Shown here piece by piece: positions 16,082 through 24,851 of a DNA stretch of 64,000 bases. Every line of letters begins with the position of its first letter. Positions within the stretch are counted from its first letter, which is position 1. This stretch comes from Mucilaginibacter rubeus (GTDB lineage: Bacteria; Bacteroidota; Bacteroidia; Sphingobacteriales; Sphingobacteriaceae): NCBI RefSeq assembly GCF_003286415.2, contig NZ_CP043450.1:7378001-7442000 (forward strand), in the 5' to 3' direction. A model generated the notes under the pieces. The model did no database searches, had not been told where the DNA came from, and saw only the letters and a program-made list of their open reading frames with translations. The position numbers and the translations under genes are program-made.

Positions 16082-16963
16082 TTAAATATCTCCCTGTGCC
16101 CGTTTCCGGTAATCGGTAGGGGCAATGCCGGTTTTTTCTTTAAATAGTTTAGAGAAATAAAAATACGACTCAAACCTCAGATCATAAGCGATTTGTTTAA
16201 TAGGGATAGACGGATCATTCAGCAACTCCTTGGCACGATCTATTTTTAACTGGATATAGTACTGGCCCGGCGATAACCCTGTGTGGCTTTTAAAAGCTTT
16301 TCTGAACCAGGAATAACCTACGCCTAATTGAGACGCAGCTTGTTCCGGTGAAAAATCGGCAGTTATATTTGAGCGGAAAAGAAGCCTCGCTTCGTTGATC
16401 AATACTTCGCGGCCATCGCTCACCGCGTTTTGCCTGCTCACGGCATGAAAGCTTCCTAACAGGTGCAGCACCGCGCCTGAGATCTGGGGCTGATAGCCGG
16501 TATCTTCCTGTTGTGTTTTTTCGATGATATTGTTAAAGAGACCAAAAATGCTTTCATTAAAACCGATGCTAAGACACGGGGCTTCCGGTTTAAAAAAACT
16601 TTTGTTGATTAGGTTATCCATCACTTCGCCCTTAAAACCTATCCAGTATTCATCCCAGCCGGTTTTTTCATCAGGCTTATAACGGTGCCGCTCTCCCGGA
16701 AACAGAACTATTACACTGCCTGCCTTTACTTCAATCCGTTTGCAACTGTCCGATTCAAAAAGGCCTTTGCCCCGGGTGATATAAATTACCTGGTACTCGT
16801 TCAGTACCCGGCCTGTGTTCCAGTTAAAATTATGATGCGCAGGATGTGCCTTGCCGGGGTATGAGCCCGAGGCCTCAATATGGGTACAGCCGGTATTTAA
16901 CACGCATAGTCCCCAGTTTTCGTCTTCCTTACTTACAGGCAGGTATTTGTAGTAATTGATCAT
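16082..16963 (-). CDS. AraC-family transcriptional regulator of the arabinose region
   Basis: A 293-residue regulator with an AraC-type sugar-binding cupin half: GKAHPAHHNFNWNTGRVLNEYQ, YITRGKGLFESD, and IVLFPGERHRYKPDEKTGWDEYWIGF, the strand set that closes over the sugar in AraC. The C-terminal DNA-binding half has SPEQAASQLGVGYSWFRKAF, LSPGQYYIQLKIDRAKELL and IKQIAYDLRFESYFYFSKLF with the KEKTGIAPTDYRK ending. It is transcribed divergently from the isomerase-family gene at 17267 and lies between it and a GH43 gene. It is therefore the likely sensor for L-arabinose in this locus. The B. thetaiotaomicron arabinose system instead uses a NUDIX-type regulator, AraR; none is seen here. Confidence 0.88.
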   Translation of the reverse strand: MINYYKYLPVSKEDENWGLCVLNTGCTHIEASGSYPGKAHPAHHNFNWNTGRVLNEYQVIYITRGKGLFESDSCKRIEVKAGSVIVLFPGERHRYKPDEKTGWDEYWIGFKGEVMDNLINKSFFKPEAPCLSIGFNESIFGLFNNIIEKTQQEDTGYQPQISGAVLHLLGSFHAVSRQNAVSDGREVLINEARLLFRSNITADFSPEQAASQLGVGYSWFRKAFKSHTGLSPGQYYIQLKIDRAKELLNDPSIPIKQIAYDLRFESYFYFSKLFKEKTGIAPTDYRKRAQGDI

Positions 16964-17266
16964 ATGGTAGTGCTGTCCGGCATCAATAAATACATCTTAA
17001 ATATCAAAATGTGTATTGGTACCAGGGTTTATATGGCAATATTTGACTCACACCAAATTATGATGAGTTGTTTAAAAACGATGTTTATTCAGAAGCTGTA
17101 TAACGCTGCTGTCCATTTAAAAATTCGCTGCGTATATTGTATAGCCCAATGTGCCGCCTCTAAAGTGAAAAAATAACCTGTTTTAAACAACACCTAAATT
17201 AATATTAAGTTTATAGCTTTCTAATTATCAGTCAAATCCATCAATTCCCAATAATTAAATTACAAA
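16964..17266 (+). promoter_or_regulatory. Divergent control region between the AraC regulator and the isomerase-family gene
   Basis: No gene is supported in these 303 bp. TAGCTTTC at 17214-17221 is a one-mismatch -7 box reading toward 17267. CAATAATTAA at 17249-17258 recurs before araB and araA. Two CGCTGC elements start 22 bp apart at 17104 and 17126, a weak AraC-like phased pair. The region should hold operators for the divergent regulator, but no single site is convincing. Confidence 0.4.
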
Positions 17267-18715
17267 ATGAATACTTCCGGCAATCAAATAACTTCAGGTC
17301 TTAAAATAGGACTTTTCGGTATCGGCCTTAATACTTATTGGGATCAGTTTGAAGGGCTTGAACAACGGCTTTCGGGTTACGTGGATGAGGTAGCAGATAA
17401 GCTAACCGGCTTTGGTTCGGGAGTGGTTAATCTCGGGCTTATTGATACACCGCAAAAGGCGTTTGAAGCGGGTAGCCGCTTCCGTAAGGAAGATGTGGAC
17501 CTGATATTTCTGTACGTTACTACTTATGCGCTATCGTCAACCGTATTGCCTGTTGTAAAAAGAGCTAAAGTTCCGGTGGTGATCCTGAACCTCACGCCGG
17601 GCGCGGCAATTGACTACGCGACTTTCAACAAAATGAAAAACCGCACAGCCATGACCGGCGAATGGCTGGCCTATTGCTCGGCTTGCCCGGTACCCGAAAT
17701 AGCCAATGTGTTTAAACGGGCCGCTATTCCTTTTTATCAAATAACGGGCATGCTGCATAACGATCCGCATGTTTGGCAGCAGGTAGAAGAGTGGATAGCC
17801 GCGGCCAAAGTGGTCCACACCATGTATCACAACACACTGGGAATTATGGGTAACTACTATGGTGGTATGCTGGATATCTATTCCGACCTCACGCTGCAGT
17901 GCGCCACATTTGGCGGCCATATTGAAATTATGGAGGTTGATGAGCTATCGGGCTTACGCGATACAGTTCAGGAGATTGAGGTTAAAGACAAGCTCAAAGA
18001 GTTTCACGAACGGTTTGATGTTCAGTCTGATTGTTCTGATTTTGAACTGGAACGCGCCGCTACAACCGCTGTTGCTTTGGATAAACTGGTGGCGAAATAT
18101 AATCTTGGCTCCATGGCCTACTATCATAAAGGAACAGGTAATGCGGCTAACGAGGATACCATGAGCTCGGTGATCCTTGGAAATTCATTGCTTACGGCGG
18201 CAGGTATCCCGGTAGCGGGAGAGTATGAGATCAAAAATGCCCAGGCCATGAAAATAATGGACAGTTTTGGCGCGGGTGGTTCCTTTACCGAATACTACGC
18301 CATGGACTTTAACGATGATGTGGTGCTGATGGGACATGATGGCCCCTGTCACCCGGCCATTGCCGAAGGGAAGATCAAAGTAAAGCCGCTACAGGTTTAT
18401 CATGGTAAGGTTGGTAATGGCCTTTCGGTCGAGATGTCGGTGAGTCATGGCCCTGTTACCATGCTCTCGGTTGTGGAAACGGCCGGAGGTAAGATCATTT
18501 TCCTGGTAGCAGAAGCCGAATCCGTTGCCGGGCCGATACTGGAAATAGGGAATACCAACAGCCGTTATAAATTTACCATCGGCGCCAGGGCTTTTGTAGA
18601 AACCTGGAATTCGCATGGTCCCGCGCACCATTGTGCGGTGGGCAAAGGGCATATCGCATCAAAAATTAAAAAGCTGGGTGATTTGTTGGGGGTAGAGACG
18701 GTGAAGGTTTGTTAA
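17267..18715 (+). CDS. L-fucose/L-arabinose isomerase-family protein
   Basis: A 482-residue protein of the L-fucose/L-arabinose isomerase superfamily, distinct from canonical AraA. Seen: an N-terminal KIGLFGIGLNTYWDQFEGL Rossmann-like start, a central MGNYYGGMLDIYSD segment, and acidic/His clusters in GGSFTEYYAMDFNDDVVLMGHDGPCHPA, where metal ligands of this fold are expected. The C-terminal barrel ends in NSHGPAHHCAVGKGH. In this context it would isomerise an aldose, L-arabinose or a relative such as L-fucose or D-arabinose, to a ketose in the cytosol. A true araA is found 4.4 kb downstream, so either the two are redundant or this one has another substrate. It is divergent from the AraC-type regulator. 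Confidence 0.82.
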   Translation: MNTSGNQITSGLKIGLFGIGLNTYWDQFEGLEQRLSGYVDEVADKLTGFGSGVVNLGLIDTPQKAFEAGSRFRKEDVDLIFLYVTTYALSSTVLPVVKRAKVPVVILNLTPGAAIDYATFNKMKNRTAMTGEWLAYCSACPVPEIANVFKRAAIPFYQITGMLHNDPHVWQQVEEWIAAAKVVHTMYHNTLGIMGNYYGGMLDIYSDLTLQCATFGGHIEIMEVDELSGLRDTVQEIEVKDKLKEFHERFDVQSDCSDFELERAATTAVALDKLVAKYNLGSMAYYHKGTGNAANEDTMSSVILGNSLLTAAGIPVAGEYEIKNAQAMKIMDSFGAGGSFTEYYAMDFNDDVVLMGHDGPCHPAIAEGKIKVKPLQVYHGKVGNGLSVEMSVSHGPVTMLSVVETAGGKIIFLVAEAESVAGPILEIGNTNSRYKFTIGARAFVETWNSHGPAHHCAVGKGHIASKIKKLGDLLGVETVKVC

Positions 18716-18748
18716 AGTTGATTTCTCGACCGCGTTTTTCTCCGCCAG

Positions 18749-18843
18749 CGTCATTGCGAGGCACGAAGCAATCCCTGGCTTTACAGGGTGGTTATGCATG
18801 CGTTCCTGCAGTGTTCGCGATTGCTTCGTGCCTCGCAATGACG
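18749..18843. repeat. GTCATTGCGAG palindromic repeat, copy 2
   Basis: Arms begin CGTCATTGCGAGGCACGAAG and end with CTTCGTGCCTCGCAATGACG. At least 25 bp of each outer arm pair. It separates the isomerase-family gene from the araB promoter region. Confidence 0.92.
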
Positions 18844-19164
18844 CGCTTATCTAAGCTCTTTTAAAAGCCTGTTTTTCGCAGGAAAATCTTTAATTACCTC
18901 CTTAAATTAAACGTTTTACCATTTCAAAACAGCAAATCCACTATGGAATGATGCTTTTATATTGTTAAAACAACACTAATTATTGTCTCTCCGGCAGTCC
19001 TATCTCAGAGGTTTTTCTACGCCGGATTTACTTATGTAATGACTTTTTTACAGGGTTCACATCTCCTTTAACCTAATAATCGATTTTAGCTGAATAATTT
19101 TTTAAATAAAATTTCTCTTTGTCAATAATTAAGTGTTATTTCGACAATAATTATAAATCTTTAT
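18844..19164 (+). promoter_or_regulatory. araB upstream region with a phased direct repeat
   Basis: AT-rich, about 320 bp, no gene seen. GTCAATAATTA (19121-19131) and GACAATAATTA (19143-19153) match at 10 of 11 positions and start 22 bp apart, an AraC-like phase. The second copy ends 11 nt before the araB ATG, so it would overlap the ribosome-binding region; this argues for caution. No clean TAnnTTTG box was found. Confidence 0.4.
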
Positions 19165-20871
19165 ATGAGCAATAACCAATTAGTGATCGGTGTCGATTAT
19201 GGTTCCGATTCTGTGCGTTCCGTGATAGTGAACGCCGCAAACGGAGAAGAAATAGCATCATCAGTATTTAATTATCCCCGCTGGCGCGATGGCAAGTATT
19301 GTGTACCTGCCGAAAATCAATTCCGTCAGCATCCGCAGGATTATATCGACGGACTTAAAGCCACCATTAAAGATTGTATTGCACAAGCCGGCGGCGAGGC
19401 CATCGCGAAAAACATAAAAGGTATTTCTGTTGATACTACCGGCTCAACTCCCGTAGCTGTTGACGCGACCGGAACCCCGCTTGCCTTAACCCCGGGTTTT
19501 GAAACTAATCCCAATGCTATGTTTGTGCTCTGGAAAGATCATACCTCTGTTAAAGAAGCCGCGCAAATCAATGAGCATGCTACAAAATTTGATACCAATT
19601 ATTTGAAATACGTTGGCGGTATCTACTCGTCGGAGTGGTTCTGGGCTAAATTATTGCACGTATTAAGGGTTGATGCACAAGTACGTGACGCCGCAGCCTC
19701 ATGGGTTGAGCATTGCGACTGGATCCCTTTCCTGTTAACCGGCGGTACCGATGTTAAGGATATTAAGCGTGGCCGTTGCTCTGCAGGTCACAAAGCTCTG
19801 TGGGCCGAGGAGTTTAATGGCTTGCCTCCCGAAGAATTTTTTGTTTCCCTTGATCCGGTACTGGCTGGTTTCAGGGATAAATTATATGAAGATACATATA
19901 CTGCCGATGAAGCAGCCGGAAACCTTAGCGCGGAGTGGGCGGAGATATTGGGACTCTCAACCGATGTGATTGTAGGTACCGGCGCTTTTGACGCCCATAT
20001 GGGCGCGGTTGGCGGCCAGATTGAGCCTTATCACCTGAGCAAGGTAATGGGTACTTCAACCTGCGATATTTTGGTAGCCCCATCATCAGAGATGGAAGGT
20101 AAACTGGTACGCGGCATTTGCGGACAGGTTAATGGTTCGGTTATTCCGGGCATGGCAGGTTTAGAGGCCGGTCAATCGGCTTTTGGCGATACTTATGCCT
20201 GGTTCAAGAATATCCTGGCCTGGCCGTTAAATAACCTGCTGTCGCAATCGCAGGTAATTGACGCGGCTACCGCCGAAGCTTTGAAAGAAGAAATTTCTGA
20301 GATGATCATCCCTGAACTGAGCAGACAAGCGGCTTTGTTACCAATTGATGAAAGTAATGAGCTGGCTATTGATTGGTTTAACGGCCGCCGTACGCCGGAT
20401 GCCAACCAGGAATTAAAAGGTGCTATTACTGGTCTGGGTTTAGGCAGCGATGCGCCAAGGGTATTCCGCGCATTGGCCGAGGCTACCTGCTTTGGAGCCA
20501 AGAGTATCGTTGATCGTTTTATCAGCGAAGGGATCCCGGTAAAAGGCATCATTGGTATTGGTGGTGTGGCAAAAAAATCATCTTTCGTGATGCAAATGAT
20601 GGCCGATGTTTTGGGTATGCCTATCCGTATTCACCAGTTTAAACATACCTGTGCTTTGGGCGCGGCCATGTTCGCTGCGGTAGTTGCGGGCATTTATCCC
20701 ACCATTGAAGAGGCAATGACTGCTATGGGCCGTGGGTTTGACGTGGTTTATGAGCCAAACATCGCGCTGAAAGAGGTTTATCAGCAACGCTATAATCAAT
20801 ACAGCACATTAGGCCGGTTTGTTGCCGCCGAGGTTGCCCTGAAAAATAATCCTGAACTGCAAAACGCATAA
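19165..20871 (+). CDS. araB: Ribulokinase
   Basis: A 568-residue FGGY-family kinase that phosphorylates L-ribulose to L-ribulose 5-phosphate in the cytosol. Seen: the phosphate-1 loop VIGVDYGSDSVRSVIV, ISVDTTGSTPVAV, HCDWIPFLLTGG, VGTGAFDAHMGAVGG, KVMGTSTCDIL and the C-terminal FGGY-C region IIGIGGVAKKSSFVMQMMADVLG. The length and the SxxSVR-type start are those of AraB rather than xylulokinase. araD begins 7 bp after its stop, so the two are one transcript and likely translationally linked. Expected to be induced with the rest of the arabinose genes. Confidence 0.95.
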   Translation: MSNNQLVIGVDYGSDSVRSVIVNAANGEEIASSVFNYPRWRDGKYCVPAENQFRQHPQDYIDGLKATIKDCIAQAGGEAIAKNIKGISVDTTGSTPVAVDATGTPLALTPGFETNPNAMFVLWKDHTSVKEAAQINEHATKFDTNYLKYVGGIYSSEWFWAKLLHVLRVDAQVRDAAASWVEHCDWIPFLLTGGTDVKDIKRGRCSAGHKALWAEEFNGLPPEEFFVSLDPVLAGFRDKLYEDTYTADEAAGNLSAEWAEILGLSTDVIVGTGAFDAHMGAVGGQIEPYHLSKVMGTSTCDILVAPSSEMEGKLVRGICGQVNGSVIPGMAGLEAGQSAFGDTYAWFKNILAWPLNNLLSQSQVIDAATAEALKEEISEMIIPELSRQAALLPIDESNELAIDWFNGRRTPDANQELKGAITGLGLGSDAPRVFRALAEATCFGAKSIVDRFISEGIPVKGIIGIGGVAKKSSFVMQMMADVLGMPIRIHQFKHTCALGAAMFAAVVAGIYPTIEEAMTAMGRGFDVVYEPNIALKEVYQQRYNQYSTLGRFVAAEVALKNNPELQNA

Positions 20872-20878
20872 TAAAATA

Positions 20879-21577
20879 ATGAGTAAATATGATCATATAA
20901 GGCTTAGCGCCTATAATGCCAATATGCAGCTGCCCAAACTGAACCTCGTGCTGTTCACTTTTGGCAACGTAAGCGCTGCCGACAGAGAATTAGGTGTATT
21001 CGCTATTAAACCAAGCGGTGTACCTTATGAAGACCTTTCGCCAGAAAAAATGGTGATTGTTGATTTTGACGGCAATACTATTGAAGGTGATCTTCGCCCG
21101 TCGAGCGATACCAAAACACATGCTGTGCTTTACAAACACTGGGATGGCATTAACGGTATTGTGCACACGCATTCTACCTACGGAACTGCCTGGGCACAGT
21201 CTCAACGTGATATCCCTATCTTCGGTACTACCCACGCTGATCATTTAACGGTTGATATTCCCTGTGCTCCACCTATGAATGATGAAATGATCAAAGGTAA
21301 CTACGAGTATCAAACTGGTTTCCAGATTATGGAATGCTTTGAAGAAAAAGGTTTGGATTATAAAGAGGTTGAAATGGTATTGGTGGGTAATCACGCACCG
21401 TTTACCTGGGGTAAAACCGCCGAAAAAGCAGTTTATAACAGCGCCGTACTTGAAGCTGTAGCCCAGATGGCCTACCTTACAGAGCAAATTGACAGAAGCG
21501 CCCCCCGCTTAAAAGATGCGCTGATTAAAAAACATTACGAGCGCAAACACGGACCTGATTCATATTACGGACAATAA
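20879..21577 (+). CDS. araD: L-ribulose-5-phosphate 4-epimerase
   Basis: A 232-residue class II aldolase-fold enzyme that epimerises L-ribulose 5-phosphate to D-xylulose 5-phosphate, delivering arabinose carbon to the pentose phosphate pathway. Seen: LVLFTFGNVSAADRELG for phosphate binding, FAIKPSGVPYEDL, GIVHTHSTYGTAWAQ with the paired zinc-binding His residues, IPIFGTTHADH, and a downstream LVGNHAPFTWG supplying the third His. Length is normal. It sits directly after araB. A 155-bp gap containing a dispersed palindrome separates it from the GH27 gene, so downstream expression may be partly uncoupled. Confidence 0.96.
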   Translation: MSKYDHIRLSAYNANMQLPKLNLVLFTFGNVSAADRELGVFAIKPSGVPYEDLSPEKMVIVDFDGNTIEGDLRPSSDTKTHAVLYKHWDGINGIVHTHSTYGTAWAQSQRDIPIFGTTHADHLTVDIPCAPPMNDEMIKGNYEYQTGFQIMECFEEKGLDYKEVEMVLVGNHAPFTWGKTAEKAVYNSAVLEAVAQMAYLTEQIDRSAPRLKDALIKKHYERKHGPDSYYGQ

Positions 21578-21604
21578 GCATGAAAAAGATGGAAACGTTT
21601 TTAG

Positions 21605-21719
21605 CTCCCCTCTTGAGAGGGGGCGCGGATGGTACGAGCGCTTGGAGGGGTGTGTTATACGAGCTAAATAACGATAGCTGTGAACACACCCCTGCACCCC
21701 TCTCAATAGGGGAATCGCA
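21605..21719. repeat. TCCCCTCTTGAGAGGGG palindromic repeat, copy 2
   Basis: Begins CTCCCCTCTTGAGAGGGG and ends CCCCTCTCAATAGGGGAAT, with an inner GGGGTGTGTTATA and its partner GAACACACCCC. It lies between araD and the GH27 gene. It happens to contain no stop in the GH27 frame, which extends the apparent reading frame back to 21580. Confidence 0.9.
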
Positions 21720-21732
21720 CAGCCCTCGCTTG

Positions 21733-23082
21733 ATGACTTTTTTCCTGCTGATCTGTTTATTGTTCGGCAGCCGCGTATCGGCGCAAGTTGCGGCAACCCC
21801 GCCAATGGGCTGGAACAGTTATAACTGTTTTGGCTCGGCAGTACATGAAGATGAAGTAAAAGCCAATGCCGATTACATGGCCGATCATCTGAAACAATAT
21901 GGCTGGGAGTATGTAGTGGTGGATTTTTTATGGTCGTACGATAACCCTCCGGGCAGCAATATTGGTAACCCTTTTCAATTGCGTTTACAGGATGGCTCAT
22001 ACGTACCATGGTTGACTATGGATAAATGGGGCCGCCTTACGCCGCAGCCAAACAAGTTTCCATCGGCTTTTGGTGGTAACGGCTTTAAACCACTTGGCGA
22101 TTATATCCATAGCAAGGGCCTGAAATTCGGCATCCACGTTATGCGCGGAATCCCGAGGCAAGCTGTTTGGGCAAAATCGCCTGTAAAAGGAACAAACGGC
22201 ATCACGGCAGATATGGTGGCCGATACAAACTCAAAATGCCCATGGATGAACCATATGTATGGTTTGGATATGAAGAAGCCCGGCGCGCAAGAATACCTGA
22301 ACTCGCTGTTAGAGCTTTATGCTTCATGGGGAGTAGATTTTATTAAGGTAGATGACCTTTCGCGCCCGTACAGCAATGCCGAGGTTGAAGGTTATCAGAA
22401 AGCGATTCAACAATGCGGCAGGCCAGTTGTGCTGAGCCTTTCGCCAGGTGAAACACCAGTGGCACAGGCAGCACATGCCACCAAATATGCTAACATGTGG
22501 CGCATGGCCGATGATTTTTGGGATAACTGGAAAGAGATCCTGCACATGTTTGATTATGCCAAAAGCTGGGAAGGCGTAGGTGGTCCGGGTCACTGGCCGG
22601 ATTGTGATATGATCCAGATAGGAAAGCTGAGCAAACGCGGGCCGGTAGGCGAGGAGCGTTTCAGCCGCTTTACTCAGGATGAAGAAATCACCCACATGAC
22701 TTTCTGGAGCATCTTCCAGTCGCCGTTAATGCTTGGCGGTAACCTGCCCGAAAACCGCGATTTTGAGTTGAAGCTTTTCACCAATGATGAGGTTATTGCG
22801 GTAAATCAAAAAGGTGCGCATCCAAAACAACTGTACAAAAAAGACGGCGCTATGATCTGGTATTCACAGATTCCTGGCAGTAAGGATTTATATGTCGCTT
22901 TCTTCAATATCGGCGATGACGACAAATCCGTATCCCTGAATTTCAGAGATCTGGGACTGAAAGGTAAAGTAACCGTACGCGACCTGTGGAAAAAACAGGA
23001 TGTTGGCCAGTTCAGCTCAAGCTATCAGCAAAAAATAAATAAACACGGCGCAGCGCTATTTAAGCTATCGCCAAAAAACTAA
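21733..23082 (+). CDS. GH27-family glycosidase (alpha-galactosidase or beta-L-arabinopyranosidase)
   Basis: Exported clan GH-D enzyme of about 449 residues. The start is set at the ATG at 21733, which opens a clean signal peptide (MTFFLLICLLFGSRVSAQ); upstream in-frame codons are repeat DNA. Seen: TPPMGWNSYNCFGSAVHED, the GH27 opening; WGVDFIKVDDLSRP with the nucleophile Asp near residue 207; and WRMADDFWDNW with the acid/base Asp near 260. The family holds alpha-galactosidases and beta-L-arabinopyranosidases. Placement between araD and araA favours release of L-arabinopyranose or of galactose caps from arabinogalactan or arabinan, but the sequence alone does not decide. Confidence 0.85.
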   Translation: MTFFLLICLLFGSRVSAQVAATPPMGWNSYNCFGSAVHEDEVKANADYMADHLKQYGWEYVVVDFLWSYDNPPGSNIGNPFQLRLQDGSYVPWLTMDKWGRLTPQPNKFPSAFGGNGFKPLGDYIHSKGLKFGIHVMRGIPRQAVWAKSPVKGTNGITADMVADTNSKCPWMNHMYGLDMKKPGAQEYLNSLLELYASWGVDFIKVDDLSRPYSNAEVEGYQKAIQQCGRPVVLSLSPGETPVAQAAHATKYANMWRMADDFWDNWKEILHMFDYAKSWEGVGGPGHWPDCDMIQIGKLSKRGPVGEERFSRFTQDEEITHMTFWSIFQSPLMLGGNLPENRDFELKLFTNDEVIAVNQKGAHPKQLYKKDGAMIWYSQIPGSKDLYVAFFNIGDDDKSVSLNFRDLGLKGKVTVRDLWKKQDVGQFSSSYQQKINKHGAALFKLSPKN

Positions 23083-23121
23083 ACCAATTCACTAAATCGC
23101 TAAATCAATAATTAATATATA

Positions 23122-24615
23122 ATGATCGATCTGAAAACATTTGAAGTATGGTTCATTACAGGGAGCCAGAATTTATACGGAGAAGAAACACTAAAAAAAG
23201 TTGCCGAGCACTCACAGGAAATAGCTAAAGGTATAGATGGCGCGGCTAACATCCCGGTACGCGTGGTATACAAACCCGTTGTAAAATCAACCGAAGAAAT
23301 TTATAACACCTTACAGCAAGCTAACGTTGCCGAAAACTGTATTGGTGTTATTGCCTGGATGCATACGTTTTCGCCTGCTAAAATGTGGATCAGGGGCTTA
23401 AGCATCCTTAAAAAACCGATGCTGCACCTGCATACCCAGTATAACCGCGATATCCCATGGAGCTCGATAGATATGGACTTCATGAACCTTAACCAAAGCG
23501 CCCATGGCGACAGGGAGTTTGGTTTCATGGTATCACGTATGCGCATCAACCGTAAAGTGGTTGTTGGTCACTGGCAGGATAGCGAAGTGTTGAAAGACAT
23601 TGAAAGCTGGAGCCGCGCAGCAGCAGGCTGGTACGACTGGCAAGGCGCTAAATTTGTTCGCTTTGGCGATAACATGCGCTTTGTTGCTGTTACCGATGGT
23701 GATAAAGTTGAGGCTGAGTTGAAATTTGGTTTCGCGGTAAATACTTATGGTATTGGCGATCTGGTAGCTGTAGTTGACAGTATCAGCGACGCTAAGGTTA
23801 AAGCCCTTACCGACGAATACGAAGCTACTTATACTATGACCGATGATCTTAAACAAGGCGGCGCAAGGTATCAGTCGGTTTATGACGCTGCAAAAATTGA
23901 GCTTGGCTTACGTAAGTTTTTACAAGATGGCGGTTACAAAGGTTTCAGCGATACTTTTGAAGATCTGCATGGCATGATCCAGTTACCAGGCATTGCCTCA
24001 CAGCGTTTAATGGCCGATGGTTACGGTTTTGCCGGTGAAGGCGATTGGAAAACTGCTGCCTTAGTACGCGCATTTAAAGTTATGGGTGCGGGCTTGCCAG
24101 GCGGTAACGCTTTCATGGAAGATTATACCTATCACTTTGACCCGAATAACGCTTTGGTTTTAGGCTCACACATGCTTGAGGTAGATAGCAGCTTAGCTAA
24201 CGGCAAAGCAGCATTAGAAGTACATGCCTTAGGCATTGGTGGCAAGGCCGATCCTGCACGTTTGGTATTTAACGTAGCCGGCGGTGCAGCATTAAACGCT
24301 TCGATTGTGGATATGGGTAACCGTTTCCGTTTAATTGTTAACGAGGTTGAAGCTATTGAACCGGTAGAAGATCTGCCAAAACTGCCTGTCGCAAGGGTGC
24401 TTTGGAAACCACTTCCGGATATGAAAACCGGCTGCGCGGCATGGATCTACGCAGGTGGTGCACACCACACTGCATACAGTCAAAACCTGTCGGCCGAGCT
24501 GATCAACGATTTTGCTGACATGGCAGGCATTGAGTTTTTACGCATTGGTAAAGACACCAAGCTTGACCAGTTCAGGAACGAGATCAGGTGGAATGACGCG
24601 GCTTATAAGCTGTAA
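23122..24615 (+). CDS. araA: L-arabinose isomerase
   Basis: A 497-residue canonical AraA that converts L-arabinose to L-ribulose in the cytosol, using manganese. Seen: VWFITGSQNLYGEETL at the N-terminus, IAWMHTFSPAKMWI, HLHTQYNRDIPW, HGMIQLPGIASQRLMADGYG, GGNAFMEDYTYHFDP, LGSHMLEV and the C-terminal AGGAHHTAYS, which bring the conserved Glu and His metal ligands. Length is normal for the family. It begins 39 bp after the GH27 stop, and CAATAATTAA at 23106-23115 sits just before its start. A hairpin (24635-24667) follows its stop. Confidence 0.97.
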   Translation: MIDLKTFEVWFITGSQNLYGEETLKKVAEHSQEIAKGIDGAANIPVRVVYKPVVKSTEEIYNTLQQANVAENCIGVIAWMHTFSPAKMWIRGLSILKKPMLHLHTQYNRDIPWSSIDMDFMNLNQSAHGDREFGFMVSRMRINRKVVVGHWQDSEVLKDIESWSRAAAGWYDWQGAKFVRFGDNMRFVAVTDGDKVEAELKFGFAVNTYGIGDLVAVVDSISDAKVKALTDEYEATYTMTDDLKQGGARYQSVYDAAKIELGLRKFLQDGGYKGFSDTFEDLHGMIQLPGIASQRLMADGYGFAGEGDWKTAALVRAFKVMGAGLPGGNAFMEDYTYHFDPNNALVLGSHMLEVDSSLANGKAALEVHALGIGGKADPARLVFNVAGGAALNASIVDMGNRFRLIVNEVEAIEPVEDLPKLPVARVLWKPLPDMKTGCAAWIYAGGAHHTAYSQNLSAELINDFADMAGIEFLRIGKDTKLDQFRNEIRWNDAAYKL

Positions 24616-24634
24616 TACTTTCTAAATTAAGAAA

Positions 24635-24667
24635 AGACTTACGAAGTTTTTAAAGCTTCGTAAGTCT
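24635..24667. repeat. ACTTACGAAGT hairpin repeat, copy 1, after araA
   Basis: AGACTTACGAAG (24635-24646) pairs exactly with CTTCGTAAGTCT (24656-24667) around a T/A-rich loop. No T-run follows, so termination would be weak. A near-identical copy is at 58211-58243. Confidence 0.85.
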
Positions 24668-24678
24668 GAAATATAAAC

Positions 24679-24759
24679 CGTCATCGCGAGGAACGAAGCA
24701 ATCCCAAACTTTACAGATGGGCTTGCATATTGAGGGTTACTTTGTACCCGGCAATGATG
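24679..24759. repeat. GTCATTGCGAG repeat, degenerate copy
   Basis: CGTCATCGCGAGGAACGAAG with AATCCC on the left, and only GGCAATGATG remaining of the right arm. It is an eroded member of the family at 7011, 18749, 34991 and 61573. Confidence 0.7.
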
Positions 24760-24798
24760 TAATGAATAAAAGAATTTAAACTTAACCAAAAGCTCTTG

Positions 24799-24838
24799 AA
24801 AGCCCTCGCCCTTTAGGGGAGGGTTGGGAGGGGCGACC
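24799..24838. repeat. CCCTCCC-type repeat, half element
   Basis: GCCCTCGCCCTTTAGGGGAG then GGTTGGGAGGGGCGACC. It matches one end of the elements at 14287 and 30957 but lacks the other arm; it ends 13 bp before the symporter start. Confidence 0.65.
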
Positions 24839-24851
24839 ATTAAACCTAATA

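Noticed and set aside
16964..17176. 70-codon plus-strand frame in the divergent control region
   Set aside because: No motif, poor start context, and it occupies the region expected to hold regulatory sites.
21560..22009. 149-codon minus-strand frame over the repeat and the start of the GH27 gene
   Set aside because: Composed of repeat sequence and antisense of a conserved enzyme; no signal or motif.
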